DNA of 64,000 bases from Callipepla californica brunnescens (Eukaryota; Chordata; Aves; Galliformes; Odontophoridae), in assembly GCA_023055505.1 (NCBI GenBank), contig JALIRH010000004.1:10659368-10723367 (forward strand), in the 5' to 3' direction. This document shows, piece after piece, positions 24,653 to 35,847 of the stretch. Below the pieces are notes generated by a model. The model was not told where the DNA came from. It did no database searches and saw only the letters and a list, made by a program, of their open reading frames with translations. How positions within the stretch are numbered: the stretch's first letter is position 1; each line of letters starts with the position of its first letter. The position numbers and the translations under genes were made by a program.

Positions 24653-27600
24653 ATGGACCTTGACATCCAGTGTGAGGAGATGAGCCCATCGAGGTGGGCT
24701 GAGCTTCTGTCCACCATGAAGTCCTGCAGCACCATCAGGTAGTAATGCAGTGTGTTTCAGTAGTGAGACTGAGCGGTGGTACTGTGGACTTGTGACTTCA
24801 AAGTTGCACGGGAACAGGGACGTTTCTATGTATTTTTGCACAACATGTTGATTAAAAAGATAAAAGCTGTCTTACAAGGGGTTCCTCTTTGGTCTAGAGA
24901 TAAGCAACTGTCAGTATGAATTAACGCTGCCGTTGTAGTGTGGTGTGCACGCTCAGCCAGGCAGTGCCTGGACTGGTTACATACGTGTTTTACCATCGCT
25001 GGTAATTCTATCTGTCTTGGCAGTCAGACCCCTCCAGTGGGGGAAGGCATCTCTCCTTTGTGCTCATTAAGTTGCACGCTCTCTGGGCTGCAGTTCACAT
25101 GCTGCCAAGTAACTGTTCCTTAATTGTTAACGCACAAGCCACATGCCACCATCTTTTAATTCTTTACTCATCCATCACAAGTGCCCACCCTGTGTGCTGA
25201 GCAAGCCTCTGGAGGGGAACTGAGCTTTGTAGTGTAAGCTGGGGGATGGGGTGAGACTTTGGATTTGTTCTGCATGTTTCCCTCTCTGCTGGCTGGAAAT
25301 TCACCATATTTAAGCTGGCATCTCCCTGCTTGGGTTGGAGAGGATGGGCCACATCCAGCCAGCAGTGGCTTGGAGGAGGTCAGGCAGGTTGAGGGTGACA
25401 TCCTGTTGTTTTGTAAAAGAGTGCTTCTTGCAGGCAAGCTTTGTGGGCTTCCTTAGGGCTGCCTTGGGTAGCAAGTAGAAGGCAGGGAAATGGCTGTGTC
25501 CTGTGCAGAGGATGGGCTGCTTGAGGCGTAGTGGATGGGAGTAGCTATGCTGGGAGCTGTTCAACAGTGTTGAACACAATCCCACTGGGAGATGCCCCTG
25601 CCGTGCTGCACACTCCTGCATGCTGAGAGCTGTGCTAGAGAAAGGCCGTGACTAATCCACAGGACACCAGATTGCCAAGAGCGTCTCCGAGACTGGGAAA
25701 CCTGGCTGAAGACCCAGTTTGACTGGTCCTGGTGCAGAACCAGTCTGACAGCCTGCACGCTGGCCGCTAGCTAGATGTGGCTTCAGATGCTGGTAGTTCA
25801 CTGCTGGTGAAGTTCTGATGTGAGTGCATCATCTTCCAGCTCTGCTGAGGCGGTACAAGACTTGCATCTGCATAGCACAGCCTGTGGCTTGGAAAGCTGC
25901 CATCCAGTCCCTCCAGTGCCTGACCTCCCTCTGGTGAAGAATCTTTTCCTAGCACCCACCTGACCCTCCCCTGATACAGCTCCATGCCATTCCCCAGAGG
26001 CATAAGTCAACCGCTTTGCTTTCATAGGGAGCACTTCTGCCAAGGAGACCAGCATGACTCTGAGGACTAATCTGCTCCGTGTCTGCTTCTCTTTCAGGCT
26101 GGATGACTGCAATCTCTCCAGCAGTAACTGTAAGGATCTCTCCTCTATCATCCATACGAATCCATCCCTCAAAGAGCTGAAGCTCAACAACAATGAACTG
26201 GGGGATGCAGGCATTGAGTACCTGTGTAAAGGCTTGCTGAATCCAAGCTGCAGTTTGCAGAAGTTATGGTAAGTGCCTACTGATTGTCTTGCTTTAATAT
26301 ATTTGCATAGTGCTGTAGATGAAGTCACAAGGCAGACTGGTGTGTGATTGTGGTACCAGAACCATGATGGTGCAGCTCAGCCATTATCTAGGTCACATGC
26401 TTTGAAAACAGTCATGTTTTTGCTTTTGCTTCTGTTTCTAGGAACAAAACAAAAGGTTCTTCCTGGGAGCCAATCATACCCACGGCAAAGTTAGCACTGC
26501 TGTGTGTGACACTTCTCCATGTCAAGAGCATGATGTCTCGTAATTTCAAACACCCATATAGCAATAACTTGGTTGCTGCACAACTTCTGCCAGCCTGAGA
26601 GCTGAAGGATCAGCTTCAAAGATCCTTCTTGTAGCATACAGTAAAAGTTACGAATGGTGTGTCCAGGGTTTTAAGCCAAGTTGGATGAGATTTTTACTTC
26701 TAGTTACTCTGGATCCTTAAAATAGCAATATTTACTTGGATGGACTGTTTTCTAAAGGGCTACATGCTGTTGGTCTCTCCAGTGACAAACCTCAGCAGAT
26801 GCACCTCTCCCAGAGCATCCATAGTTGTGGAGATGCATTTCTCTCACCTCCACTGTCTCTCCTTTAGGCTGCAGAACTGCAACCTGACCAGTGCCAGCTG
26901 TGAGACTCTCCGCTCCGTCCTCAGTGCACAGCCATCACTGACGGAGCTGCACGTGGGTGATAACAAACTGGGAACCTCTGGGGTGAAGGTGCTGTGCCAA
27001 GGGCTGATGAACCCCAACTGTAAGCTGCAGAAGCTGCAGTAAGTAGCCACTGGGCATTTTGGTCCAACAGTTCACCTTTGTCTTGTCTTCCCCTCGAGAC
27101 AAGCACAGTTTTGTGGCCAGCTGATTTCTTTCTGTTCTGTCTGAATGTGGCCATGCATATTTATGGGAGTGGGTCTTCGGGTTCTTCATAGCTGGGTGCC
27201 TGTGCCCGTTCGCTCTCTTGGCAGCAATGGCTGGTAATGCAAGAAATCTCTGACATCACAAGGTTCTTTCTTTTTGTGCACTGTCTGGTTTCAAAACAAA
27301 CCCCACTGGCATATTTTCTGCTTTGCCGATGTCGAGTGGGTAGCAAGACACTTGATATTTGGTTTTGCCTGGATTTCTTTTCTCCTTACAGGCTGGAGTA
27401 TTGTGAACTCACTGCTGATATCGTGGAAGCTCTCAATGCTGCCCTGCAAGCCAAGCCCACCCTGAAGGAACTGAGCCTGAGTAACAACACACTGGGAGAT
27501 ACAGCTGTGAAGCAGCTGTGCCGGGGGCTGGTGGAGGCAAGCTGTGACTTGGAGTTACTACAGTAAGGAGGAGCTGGTCATCTCTGACTGCAAATAGTCC

Positions 27601-30600
27601 TGCTGCTGTTCCTGCCATGCATAAAGAAGAGGAAACTGTGAAGTTTAGGCCAGCGTTTTGCTGGCTCTTTGTAACTGTTGAGATTGAAAGTGCATGTCTG
27701 GGGCTTTCAGGTTTTGTGTTTATTTGTGCATTTTAAACTATCGTATGACTCTGAGTTCACTCCTACATCAGATGGTGGAGTGTGAGCCCTTAACAGCAGG
27801 TTAAACTTGTAACGACAAGGAGCAACTCCTCGCTGGCGTCTGAGCATGGAGGAGCAATCACAGTGCCCAGTTTGCAGCAGGGAACCATCCCACAGCCCTT
27901 TTCAGGTCCAGACTGGGGGTAGTGGATTGCAGCCAGTCTGGAGCAGCAGCTCAACATGTGTTTGTCTCTGCAGCCTGGAGAACTGTGGGATAACCAGTGA
28001 CAGCTGTCAGGATATCAGCGCGGTTCTCAGCAGCAAGCCCTCGCTGATGGATCTGGCTGTGGGGGATAACAAGATCGGGGACACCGGGCTGGCTCTCCTG
28101 TGCCAAGGACTGTTACATCCCAACTGCAAAATCCAGAAGCTATGGTAAGGGTGGGCAGGCTGTTCCTGAATCCCTCTGGTGGCCTGTGAGCTGTTTGCAC
28201 AGTGTGTTGCTGGTTTACTTCTAAGCGGAAAGCTTCCCAGTTGCACCCCCTAGTGAAACAAGGGCATCTCTGCTGCGTGTTCATGGCTGCGCAGAACTGG
28301 GTGGGGACTCCATGAATGTTCATATTTATCTTCTGGGTCAGACAGAGCTTTTGGTGCGAAGGATGGAGAGTAAGGAGAAAGTTTGTGTGAATGGACGAGC
28401 TTCGTGAAGGACAGAAGAAAACGAAATGCTGTAGCCAGAAATTCACAATGCTAACAAAGACTTCTGTTTTCTAATCTAAATAATTATTGGGGCAAAATAA
28501 TATTTTGTTCTTCCCTGCAGGTTATGGGACTGCGACCTCACAAGTGCTAGCTGTAGAGATCTCTCCAGAGTCTTCAGTACGAAAGAGACCCTCCTAGAGG
28601 TCAGTCTGATAGACAACAACTTGAGGGACTCTGGAATGGAAATGCTGTGTCAGGCGCTCAAGGATCCCAAAGCTCACCTCCAGGAGCTATGGTGAGCTGT
28701 TAACATAAATCCACAGTTGCAATAGTTCTACAAACGTCTTGAACCTAAAAGATAAAGACTTTTGAACTAGGTATGGATGCCATGTTTCTAAACTTCTTAG
28801 GAAATCTGCCCTGTAGTCAATCTGATTTAGCAGGAGGTTGGATTAGACCTCCAGAGGTCGCTCCTTACCCCTGCAGTTCTGTGATCCTCTTAGAAGTGAT
28901 AGGAGACCAAGCATTACTTGGAAAGCTTCCATGTAATATATCTTATTCTGTCACAAATGGCAACTAAGAAGATGTGTCATAGGTTTGAAGGGCCTCAAGT
29001 AATAGCAGAATGGTTGCTATGATCAGCTATCGCAGGTTCTCCACTGAAATGTAAGCTCTCATTGATTAACCAAAGTTAGAAAGCTTGTATCTTAAGTACT
29101 GCATCTTCAAGTATATGTACTGAGAAAGCTGGGAAGAAAATGCATTCCGTGAAGAGCTGTAGCTCCATGCAGAAAAAAGGCTCAGTCTTTGGCACTTACT
29201 GAAATGTATAATTGTTTCTTCTCAGAAGGACTGGATAAAAGTCAGGACTGAAACCTGTACTGGCAGCTTGATGGCCTAAATCTGACCAAAGTATAACACC
29301 AAAAACAGTTCCCAGCATCCTCTCTGCTGACAGCATTCCATTATGGATTAGGATGGTCTGGTATTGCATGGCCTGGTGATGGACAGTGTACTTCCTTGTA
29401 CTTCAGAAGTCAGCACTTCAGCTTTCCTACATTGCTGGTTCAGCTCCTGTCCCTGGTGGGTTCCTGCCTTGCCCCACGGGTGTGGGAATGAGTGAGGTGC
29501 CCCAGGAGCTCACGGTGAGACTGAGAGTAACTGTGAGCATCACACACATCTACAGGCAAGTGCCTTTCCTTTTCTGAGGCAAGGATCCCAAACACTGTTA
29601 GATGGAGAAGTGCTGCTTTAAAAAGGGTTGGCAGGCATGCATTGAGAAAAGTGCAGTAATCGTGGGAAGGCTGCAGTTCCTCTCTTCCCACTCTCCTCCA
29701 AAGAGAACGTGAAGAAGCAACCAGTGCTTGATGCTCTCCAGATCCCTGGAGTTCTCATGTCATTTTTTACTTTGCAGGGTTAGAGAGTGTGGGCTCACGG
29801 CTGCTTGCTGCAGGGCAGTCAGCTCTGTTCTGAGCGTGAACAAACACTTGCAAGTCCTGCACATCGGTGAGAACAAGCTGGGCAATGCCGGGGTGGAGAT
29901 ACTGTGTGAGGGGCTGCTTCACCCCAACTGCAACATCCACTCTCTATGGTAAGGTGCACCCTCAGGGGTCCTCTCCTCTGTTAGGGCATTGCCCTTGCAA
30001 GCACAACATGCAGGGAGGGATAACAATGGAGTTTTTTTGCTCACAGGAAACAATTCATACCACAAATTGATGTTTAACAACAGTCATGATGTCTTGCACA
30101 TGCAATGCAATGGTGCATCTGTGATTGCCATGGGGATACGGTGGAACAGCCCCTGCTGGTATTTCTGAGATGCTGACCTGTGGGAATCTCCAGGCTGCAC
30201 CAGCATAACCCAAACTGGGGTTGATGGGATGGCTCTGGAGCCAGCATCTGCTGCACTCACCTCTCTGTCCTCTCCCCAACAGGTTGGGCAATTGCGATAT
30301 CACTGCGGCCTGCTGTGCCACGCTTGCTAATGTCATGGTCTCCAAGCAGAACCTTATAGAACTGGACCTGAGCTACAACTCTCTGGCAGATGAAGGTGTG
30401 ATGAAGCTCTGTGAAGCCGTGAGGAACCCCAACTGCAAGCTGCAGCAGCTGATGTGAGCAATGGTTGTGTTCCTTTGGGCAAACGGTAACCCTAGGGAGT
30501 CACCTAGGGTCCCTTCCAAGTGGTGTGACTGCAGTGGCTGAATCTGCTTTGGTCCATAAGGCCCAGGAAGGAGGAGATGGTGATGCTGGGGAGGGAACTG

Positions 30601-30849
30601 TGCAGATGTGTGACTGGCATTTGGACTGGACTCTGCAGTCTAGCTGGGGCCCCTGCTGTTACTTAGTCTCATGACAGCCATCTGTGTGTCTTTCTGCCTT
30701 CTTTGACCTTAACAGGAAGATGTTCACTAACCCAACTTTTTTTTTTTTTGTTTTGATGCAGTCTGTACGACATTTTCTGGGGTCCTGAAGTGGATGATGA
30801 ACTAAGAGCCCTGGAAGAGGCCAGGCCGGATGTGAAGATCATTTCATGA
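24653..30849 (+). CDS. RNH1: Ribonuclease inhibitor (RNH1), complete coding region in 9 coding exons
   Basis: The product is a cytosolic leucine-rich-repeat protein that binds pancreatic-type RNases and angiogenin very tightly and blocks them. Coding exons are 24653-24738, 26098-26268, 26868-27038, 27392-27562, 27974-28144, 28521-28691, 29778-29948, 30283-30453 and 30762-30849. All junctions are GT-AG in the same phase, giving 1371 coding bases and 456 residues; human RNH1 has 461. The protein starts [19 protein letters not shown], like the mammalian N-terminus. The seven central exons are each 171 bases, encoding a 57-residue pair of the alternating repeats typical of this family, with motifs such as NNELGD, DNKLG and NNTLGD. 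Cysteines are frequent, as in other ribonuclease inhibitors. The C-terminus [17 protein letters not shown] keeps the Tyr-Asp pair that contacts RNase in mammals. The ATG lies 20 bases inside an exon with acceptor at 24631-24632, so an upstream 5' UTR exon is expected in the CpG island. Orthology is based on family memory and was not checked by search. Confidence 0.97.
24739..26097 (+). other. RNH1: RNH1 intron between first and second coding exons
   Basis: This 1.36-kb intron has GTAGTA at its 5' end and a TTCTCTTTCAG acceptor. It holds a degraded CR1 piece at about 25890-25998 and no supported exon. Confidence 0.8.
25890..25998 (-). mobile_element. Degraded CR1 LINE fragment in an RNH1 intron
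   Basis: CTCTGGTGAAGAATCTTTTC and CTAGCACCCACCTGACCCTC followed by CATGCCATTCCCC follow the inverted CR1 UTR with mismatches. It lacks the 3' terminus. Confidence 0.65.
28826..28889 (+). mobile_element. CR1 LINE 3' end fragment in an RNH1 intron
   Basis: AGCAGGAGGTTGGATTAGAC, CTCCAGAGGTCGCTCC and TTCTGTGATCCT form a short CR1 3' end between the sixth and seventh coding exons of RNH1. Confidence 0.85.
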
Positions 30850-31524
30850 GTGAAGACTGCCTGCAGAGCAAAGTCAAAACAATGTCCTCTTCTTAATCTG
30901 AACTTTTCTTCCGTAAAGCTAATTAATTTAATATAGAATGTGCTTTTACCAAAAAAAGCCTTGTGGATTCCCAGAGCGGGGGTCCGGGTAGATGATAAGC
31001 CTTGTGTGTCGCTGGATCTGCCAATGCTGAGGCTTGTGGAAGCGTTGTGCATTTCCACTGCAGCATTGCTATCCTTGAAGTAAAGAAATAGTGGGCATCT
31101 GCTAGAAGCAGGGCTGTACCCTTTAGGAGCTCTTTAATCCTATAATCCCTCACAATGTATTAGTCAGGCTTTAAAGAGGGCTCCTTCCTCAAGGCAAGGG
31201 GAGAACTACCTCCTGTATTATTACAGGGGGGTGCCTTTGCCAGGTCTCTGGGGAGAGCTCTCCAAAAACCAACAAGTGTGCTTTTTAGACTAAGACCGAG
31301 CTTTCTGCTACCTTTCCTTAGAGGAGACCTTGGAAAAGCAGCGGTGGCTGGGATGCTGGAGGAGAAATGAGTGGCTCTTCAGCTGCTTACAGTCGGAATT
31401 AGCATCCCTCAGAAAGTGATTTTTTTCCTACCAACAAAAGATGTTGTGTGTTTCTGCTAGTACGGGGGAAGATTAAGTGGTTTGATACACTTGCTCTAGC
31501 GAGAGTGGTTCTACAGGAGTTTTT

Positions 31525-31530
31525 ATTAAA
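31525..31530 (+). terminator. Candidate RNH1 polyadenylation signal (ATTAAA)
   Basis: ATTAAA is the best polyadenylation hexamer I found after the RNH1 stop codon at 30847-30849. It is followed by GTCTGTTTGC, a GT-rich downstream element. It would give a 3' UTR of about 0.7 kb. No AATAAA occurs earlier on this strand, but an unrecognised weaker signal remains possible. Confidence 0.45.
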
Positions 31531-34500
31531 GTCTGTTTGCAAATAGTTAAATGCTTCATTTTTCTGCTTATAAAAAAATAAGATGCGATCCATTGCTTGA
31601 ATCTGTATATTTTTCCCTCGTGACCAACCCCCATCTCTTCTGAACTGCACTGTTATTAATACCTTGCTTCGTGTTTGCTTTTGGTTATGTTGCTGGCTGA
31701 AGCACACTGGGTGGAGACTTGTCAAGCCCTTAGGAAGGCTGCAAGCCTAGAAAACATTCCCCTTCGATCTGAGGCTGTTTGTGCAGTCAGAATTTTAGTA
31801 AACCTTGTTGCAAGAGAAAGCAAAGCTGACACACACCCGAAACACTGCAATGAAAGAAAAAGTAGCTTACAAAAAAAAAAAAAGCAAGTGAGAATCTGTG
31901 TGTTGCTCTATGCTAACCCTGCAAAAGAAGCATGTAAAAATAAGTCCCGTTTCCCTAAAGGTGTTGTTTGGTGTTCTGGTCACTTGCAAATCCCACCTGG
32001 GCATATGATTTGAAGGTGTCTTAACAGGCTTTGTCACACGATGCCTACACATTCACCTTGTAACTGGCTTTTCTTGGGCTTAGGAAAGCATTGATCTGGA
32101 AGAACCTGATTGTGGTTCTTACAAAGGAAGCATTTACATGAGCAAAGGTCCTGTAGCAGTCAGATGTGCCCCAGGAGAAATTTACTTGTGCATTCAGGCA
32201 GGTATGAATGGCAGGGTAGGTTTGTTCCCCTTCACACTTCTCTTATGAGGATTAAGAAGTCCAGGTCGAACTCAGTACACAGCAGATGTCTGAATGCTAA
32301 TGCAAAGCTGGCATGCCCTAGTGTTACAGCAGAAACGAGCTTCCCTGCACTGCACAGCCCCACAGCACCACTTTCCAAACCCTGCACAGAAAACCACAAA
32401 CCCTATCGGGGCAACTTCACACTCCAAGCAAATACTAGACACATAAAAAAACACAGCACCTGAGATCAAATAGATTAGGTAGCAGATAACGTGACTCCAG
32501 AGCACTTGCATTATAGATCCCAGTAGCAGCAAGAGCTGCCTTCAGTGCCTTAGGACTCTGCAGTCTCAAAGCATGTGATCTGGAGCAGGGAGGTCACGCT
32601 GCTCCAGCGATGCTGCCAGGAGTGCTCAGCATGAGGGTGTGACCTCCCCATGCATGTCACAGTCCTCTAAAACCCACTGGGACCTCTGCTGAGATGGTCC
32701 AATGGGAGTCACTTTTTGCCCGAATCTTCATTTTTCTCAGAAAAATCATAATTTCTGTCATCTTCTCCAATGCTGGGCAAACACCTTCCTGCATGTCTCA
32801 CTCCACCACCACCCCTTCCTCCCCAGCACTTTGTCTCATTTTATCCCTTTTAATAATAGCAAAAACACACAGTGACACAAAATAATAAAAAGTAGAGGAC
32901 CAAAGCATCTCCCCCAGCCCCTTCCAGGCCAGGAAGGACATGGAAATGCAAAGCTCTCAGCCTGCATGGAGCCAACCTCCTACCAGAGGGGGGGAAGGCT
33001 ACCCTGTGTGCACTGTAACCCTTCCCAAGCTGGAGAGCAAACCAACAGCACATAGGATCTATAGCCACATAGTTAGGAGTGGAAACTTTGACCCTACAAG
33101 CGTTGGGACAGGACATTCTGCAGAGCTGGCTTTTCCCACCCCCACTTACCTCTTTCCATGAGAAGTTTCCCCTCTGCCCATGGGGTGCTCAGCCTATTAG
33201 GTGTCGCAGGTGACTACAGTTCCTCAGCTCCCATCAGAGAGGCACTCCCCAGCTGCACTGTGATGGCCTGCAGGGGATTGCTGCTGGAGCTCCTGCTGTC
33301 ATCCTTGAGGCCTCAGCTCATCCCTGGTGTGCAAGAACTGCAAACCAGACAGCACACAGAGGAATTGGGACACAGAGCCCCCAAAAGGTCCCACCTCCTT
33401 ACTCGTCTCTCCTTCCTCAGCGCTTGGCCCTATAACAGCCATGGAGCCTGGCACTGTCCTCTTCTCTTGCTGCTGAAGGAAAGCACCATTCCCACCTTCC
33501 AGGCACCTCACTGCATTAAACCCACTTGTTAGATGCATCTTTGGGCTCGTGGCTCTGCACCTGGGGTGCACAGGGGAGGCTTTGGCACAACAGAGAGCAC
33601 TCCAGGCACGCATGCAAAGGCTTCTGTGACCCTCACAGACACATTTCCCAGTTGGGCACCCAAACTGCTGACTCTCTGTGGCCACGACAGAGTTACCCAG
33701 GTGCCAGCCCAGCCAGCACATTGTTCCACGCGTACACCCTGTTCTGCTCCGGCTTCGTCAATATTGGCTCCTGCCTTGCTGTGTGGGAACTTGTTTTCCT
33801 GGTGCAACAAAGCAACCCCACACCGCTGGCTGGCAGCAGGCTCAGAGGGCTCCTGCTCTGAAGGTATGATTTGGGTCTAAGGAGTCCTGCGCCGAGCAAG
33901 GCCTCTGGGAGGAGCTGGGAATGGGATCCTCGTGGTTTTGGGGGAAAGGTGGCAACGTCCCTGTGCCCTGTTATTTCTGCTGGGGGCTGCCTCTCTTAGA
34001 GGGCTGGGGAAGGAGCATAAAGGTGAGCTGTTTCCTCTTACCAGCGCAAATACAAACATGAGAGAAGTGCCTGATCTGCTGTAGGCTGCCATTTGCGCAT
34101 CAAGGAATGGGTGACAGCCAGATGGAGGCTGCGACACCAGGCCTTGCAAGGGGAAGCAGAGTTCAAGCAGGCTCCAGGAGCACAGGAAGAGGTCTTGTTG
34201 CTCACCCCTATTTAAATGGCTGCTCACCCGACGTTCTACCTCATTCAGGTGCAGACTGTTAAGAGTGAAAACCTCTCAGGTGACTGGCAGCCAAATTTGG
34301 AGCAACACAGTCTGTTGAAGGTTATCTTCATAATACGCTCTTCCTGAGGGCTATTGATCAATCCTTCTGGAAGCTCAGATCTGCACCTCAGCCTGCCTGT
34401 AGCTCCACCTCACAGCATAGCTTCTTTCTGTAGCTTAGCAGAGAGTTAAGCTTCCTGTCCTGTTTTAAAGGCTTCTCTTAGTCCTGTGTTTTCAGGGAAG

Positions 34501-35833
34501 TGTTTATTTAGGCTGAGGTTTAGCTCTGATCCACGCAAGGATGTAACTTCTGTATTGCTTCTGCAGGGTCCTGTGATGAAGGTACAAATAATACAGTCAG
34601 CAGTGTGAACAGATAGAAAAAAAACAACATAAAATGTTTGGTGTTAGCAGCAACCCATTCTGATGTGAAGAACTCATACACATTGAGGGGTTTTCACTCA
34701 ACTGATTTCTGCTTCAAAGTTTGCTGCGGACTGCATAGAGCAGCAGTATTACCTTGGAATGGAGTTAGTCTAAAGCTAAGCTCTGGTTCTTGGCTACTCT
34801 TATTTGCTAGAAGCAGGTAAAGTGTTTGTTCTGTGCAAAAAATTACGTTCTAATCTTATCTTAAGCAACCAGAAAAAGAATAAACCACCAAGGCCTATTC
34901 CCTACAAGGACAAATAGGTATAAAGGTGTCAAAGGGATGGAGCACTCAGCCCTGCTCCTCCCTAGATAGACCCACCTGCTTCTGAGACAGGAGCTAAGCT
35001 ATTGAGGGATGCTTACTCCTTAGAGTAGGGTAGTACTCCTTAGGGCTGGTAGGGTCCCTCCCTTCACTCCTTGCTTGGATTACTCAGGCTAAGTAGGGAT
35101 GAAAGACTGCACTAAGCCACAGCCTAATGGACCTCTGTCATCTTCTTACAAGCAAAGCTTCTGCTTCTTCTCAGGACTGGCAGGTTCCAAATGACATTGA
35201 ATGAAGCTAAGAAGCTTCTTAGCAGAAGACCTCATAGAGGGAGTAGAAACTGGTGCAGTGTATAAAGGCAATTGGAGCAATTAATGGAAATTAAAAAAAG
35301 AAGGTGAATTCTTATTAGCAGCTGTATACTGTGGGAATAGTGCTGTGGGGTAAAGCTTTGCTGGGTGTTTGTGCCCTGCCCTATGCTCTCCCCAAGCACC
35401 TTCTGGCAGGTACTGTCAGGAGGCAGTAAGCAGGACGGACAGCAGCTGTAGGAGGCAGTAGAGGTATGCGGAGACAAGGCAGCAGGCTGAGGAGAAGCTT
35501 GCAGGAAAATCACAGGTGTTCCCTGTTTCCAACAGCCTTTCTCATTGGAAGTCTATAAGCTGCTTTGTGAGTTGCTCTGGACAAAGGAATGGAATCCAAC
35601 AGACACCAATCTACGTGGCAGTAATAGACCTGTGATGAGGTTGTACTAATCTAGTGAGTACAAACCTGTGTAAATAATACTTCACAACAGCAAATTGACT
35701 AATTCTGTGTGTGTGGGCCTGAGCTGCAGCATATATGCCTGAATATAGATCTTTTTCTATGCTCTGTTCAGGCCTGACAGAGTGGAGAGGCAATGCTGGC
35801 AGTGCTGACCCTTTGCTTCCTTCTCTCTTCCAG
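31531..35833. other. Intergenic region between RNH1 and the synaptotagmin-like gene
   Basis: No coding gene is recognised in these 4.3 kb. A splice acceptor (TTCTCTCTTCCAG) ends at 35833, just before the synaptotagmin-like start codon. At least one 5' noncoding exon of that gene should therefore lie here, but I could not place it. Confidence 0.5.
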
Positions 35834-35847
35834 GGGAAGAAGACAAG

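Noticed and set aside
35010..35050. Short direct repeat of ACTCCTTAG
   Set aside because: Two copies of nine bases only; expected by chance.
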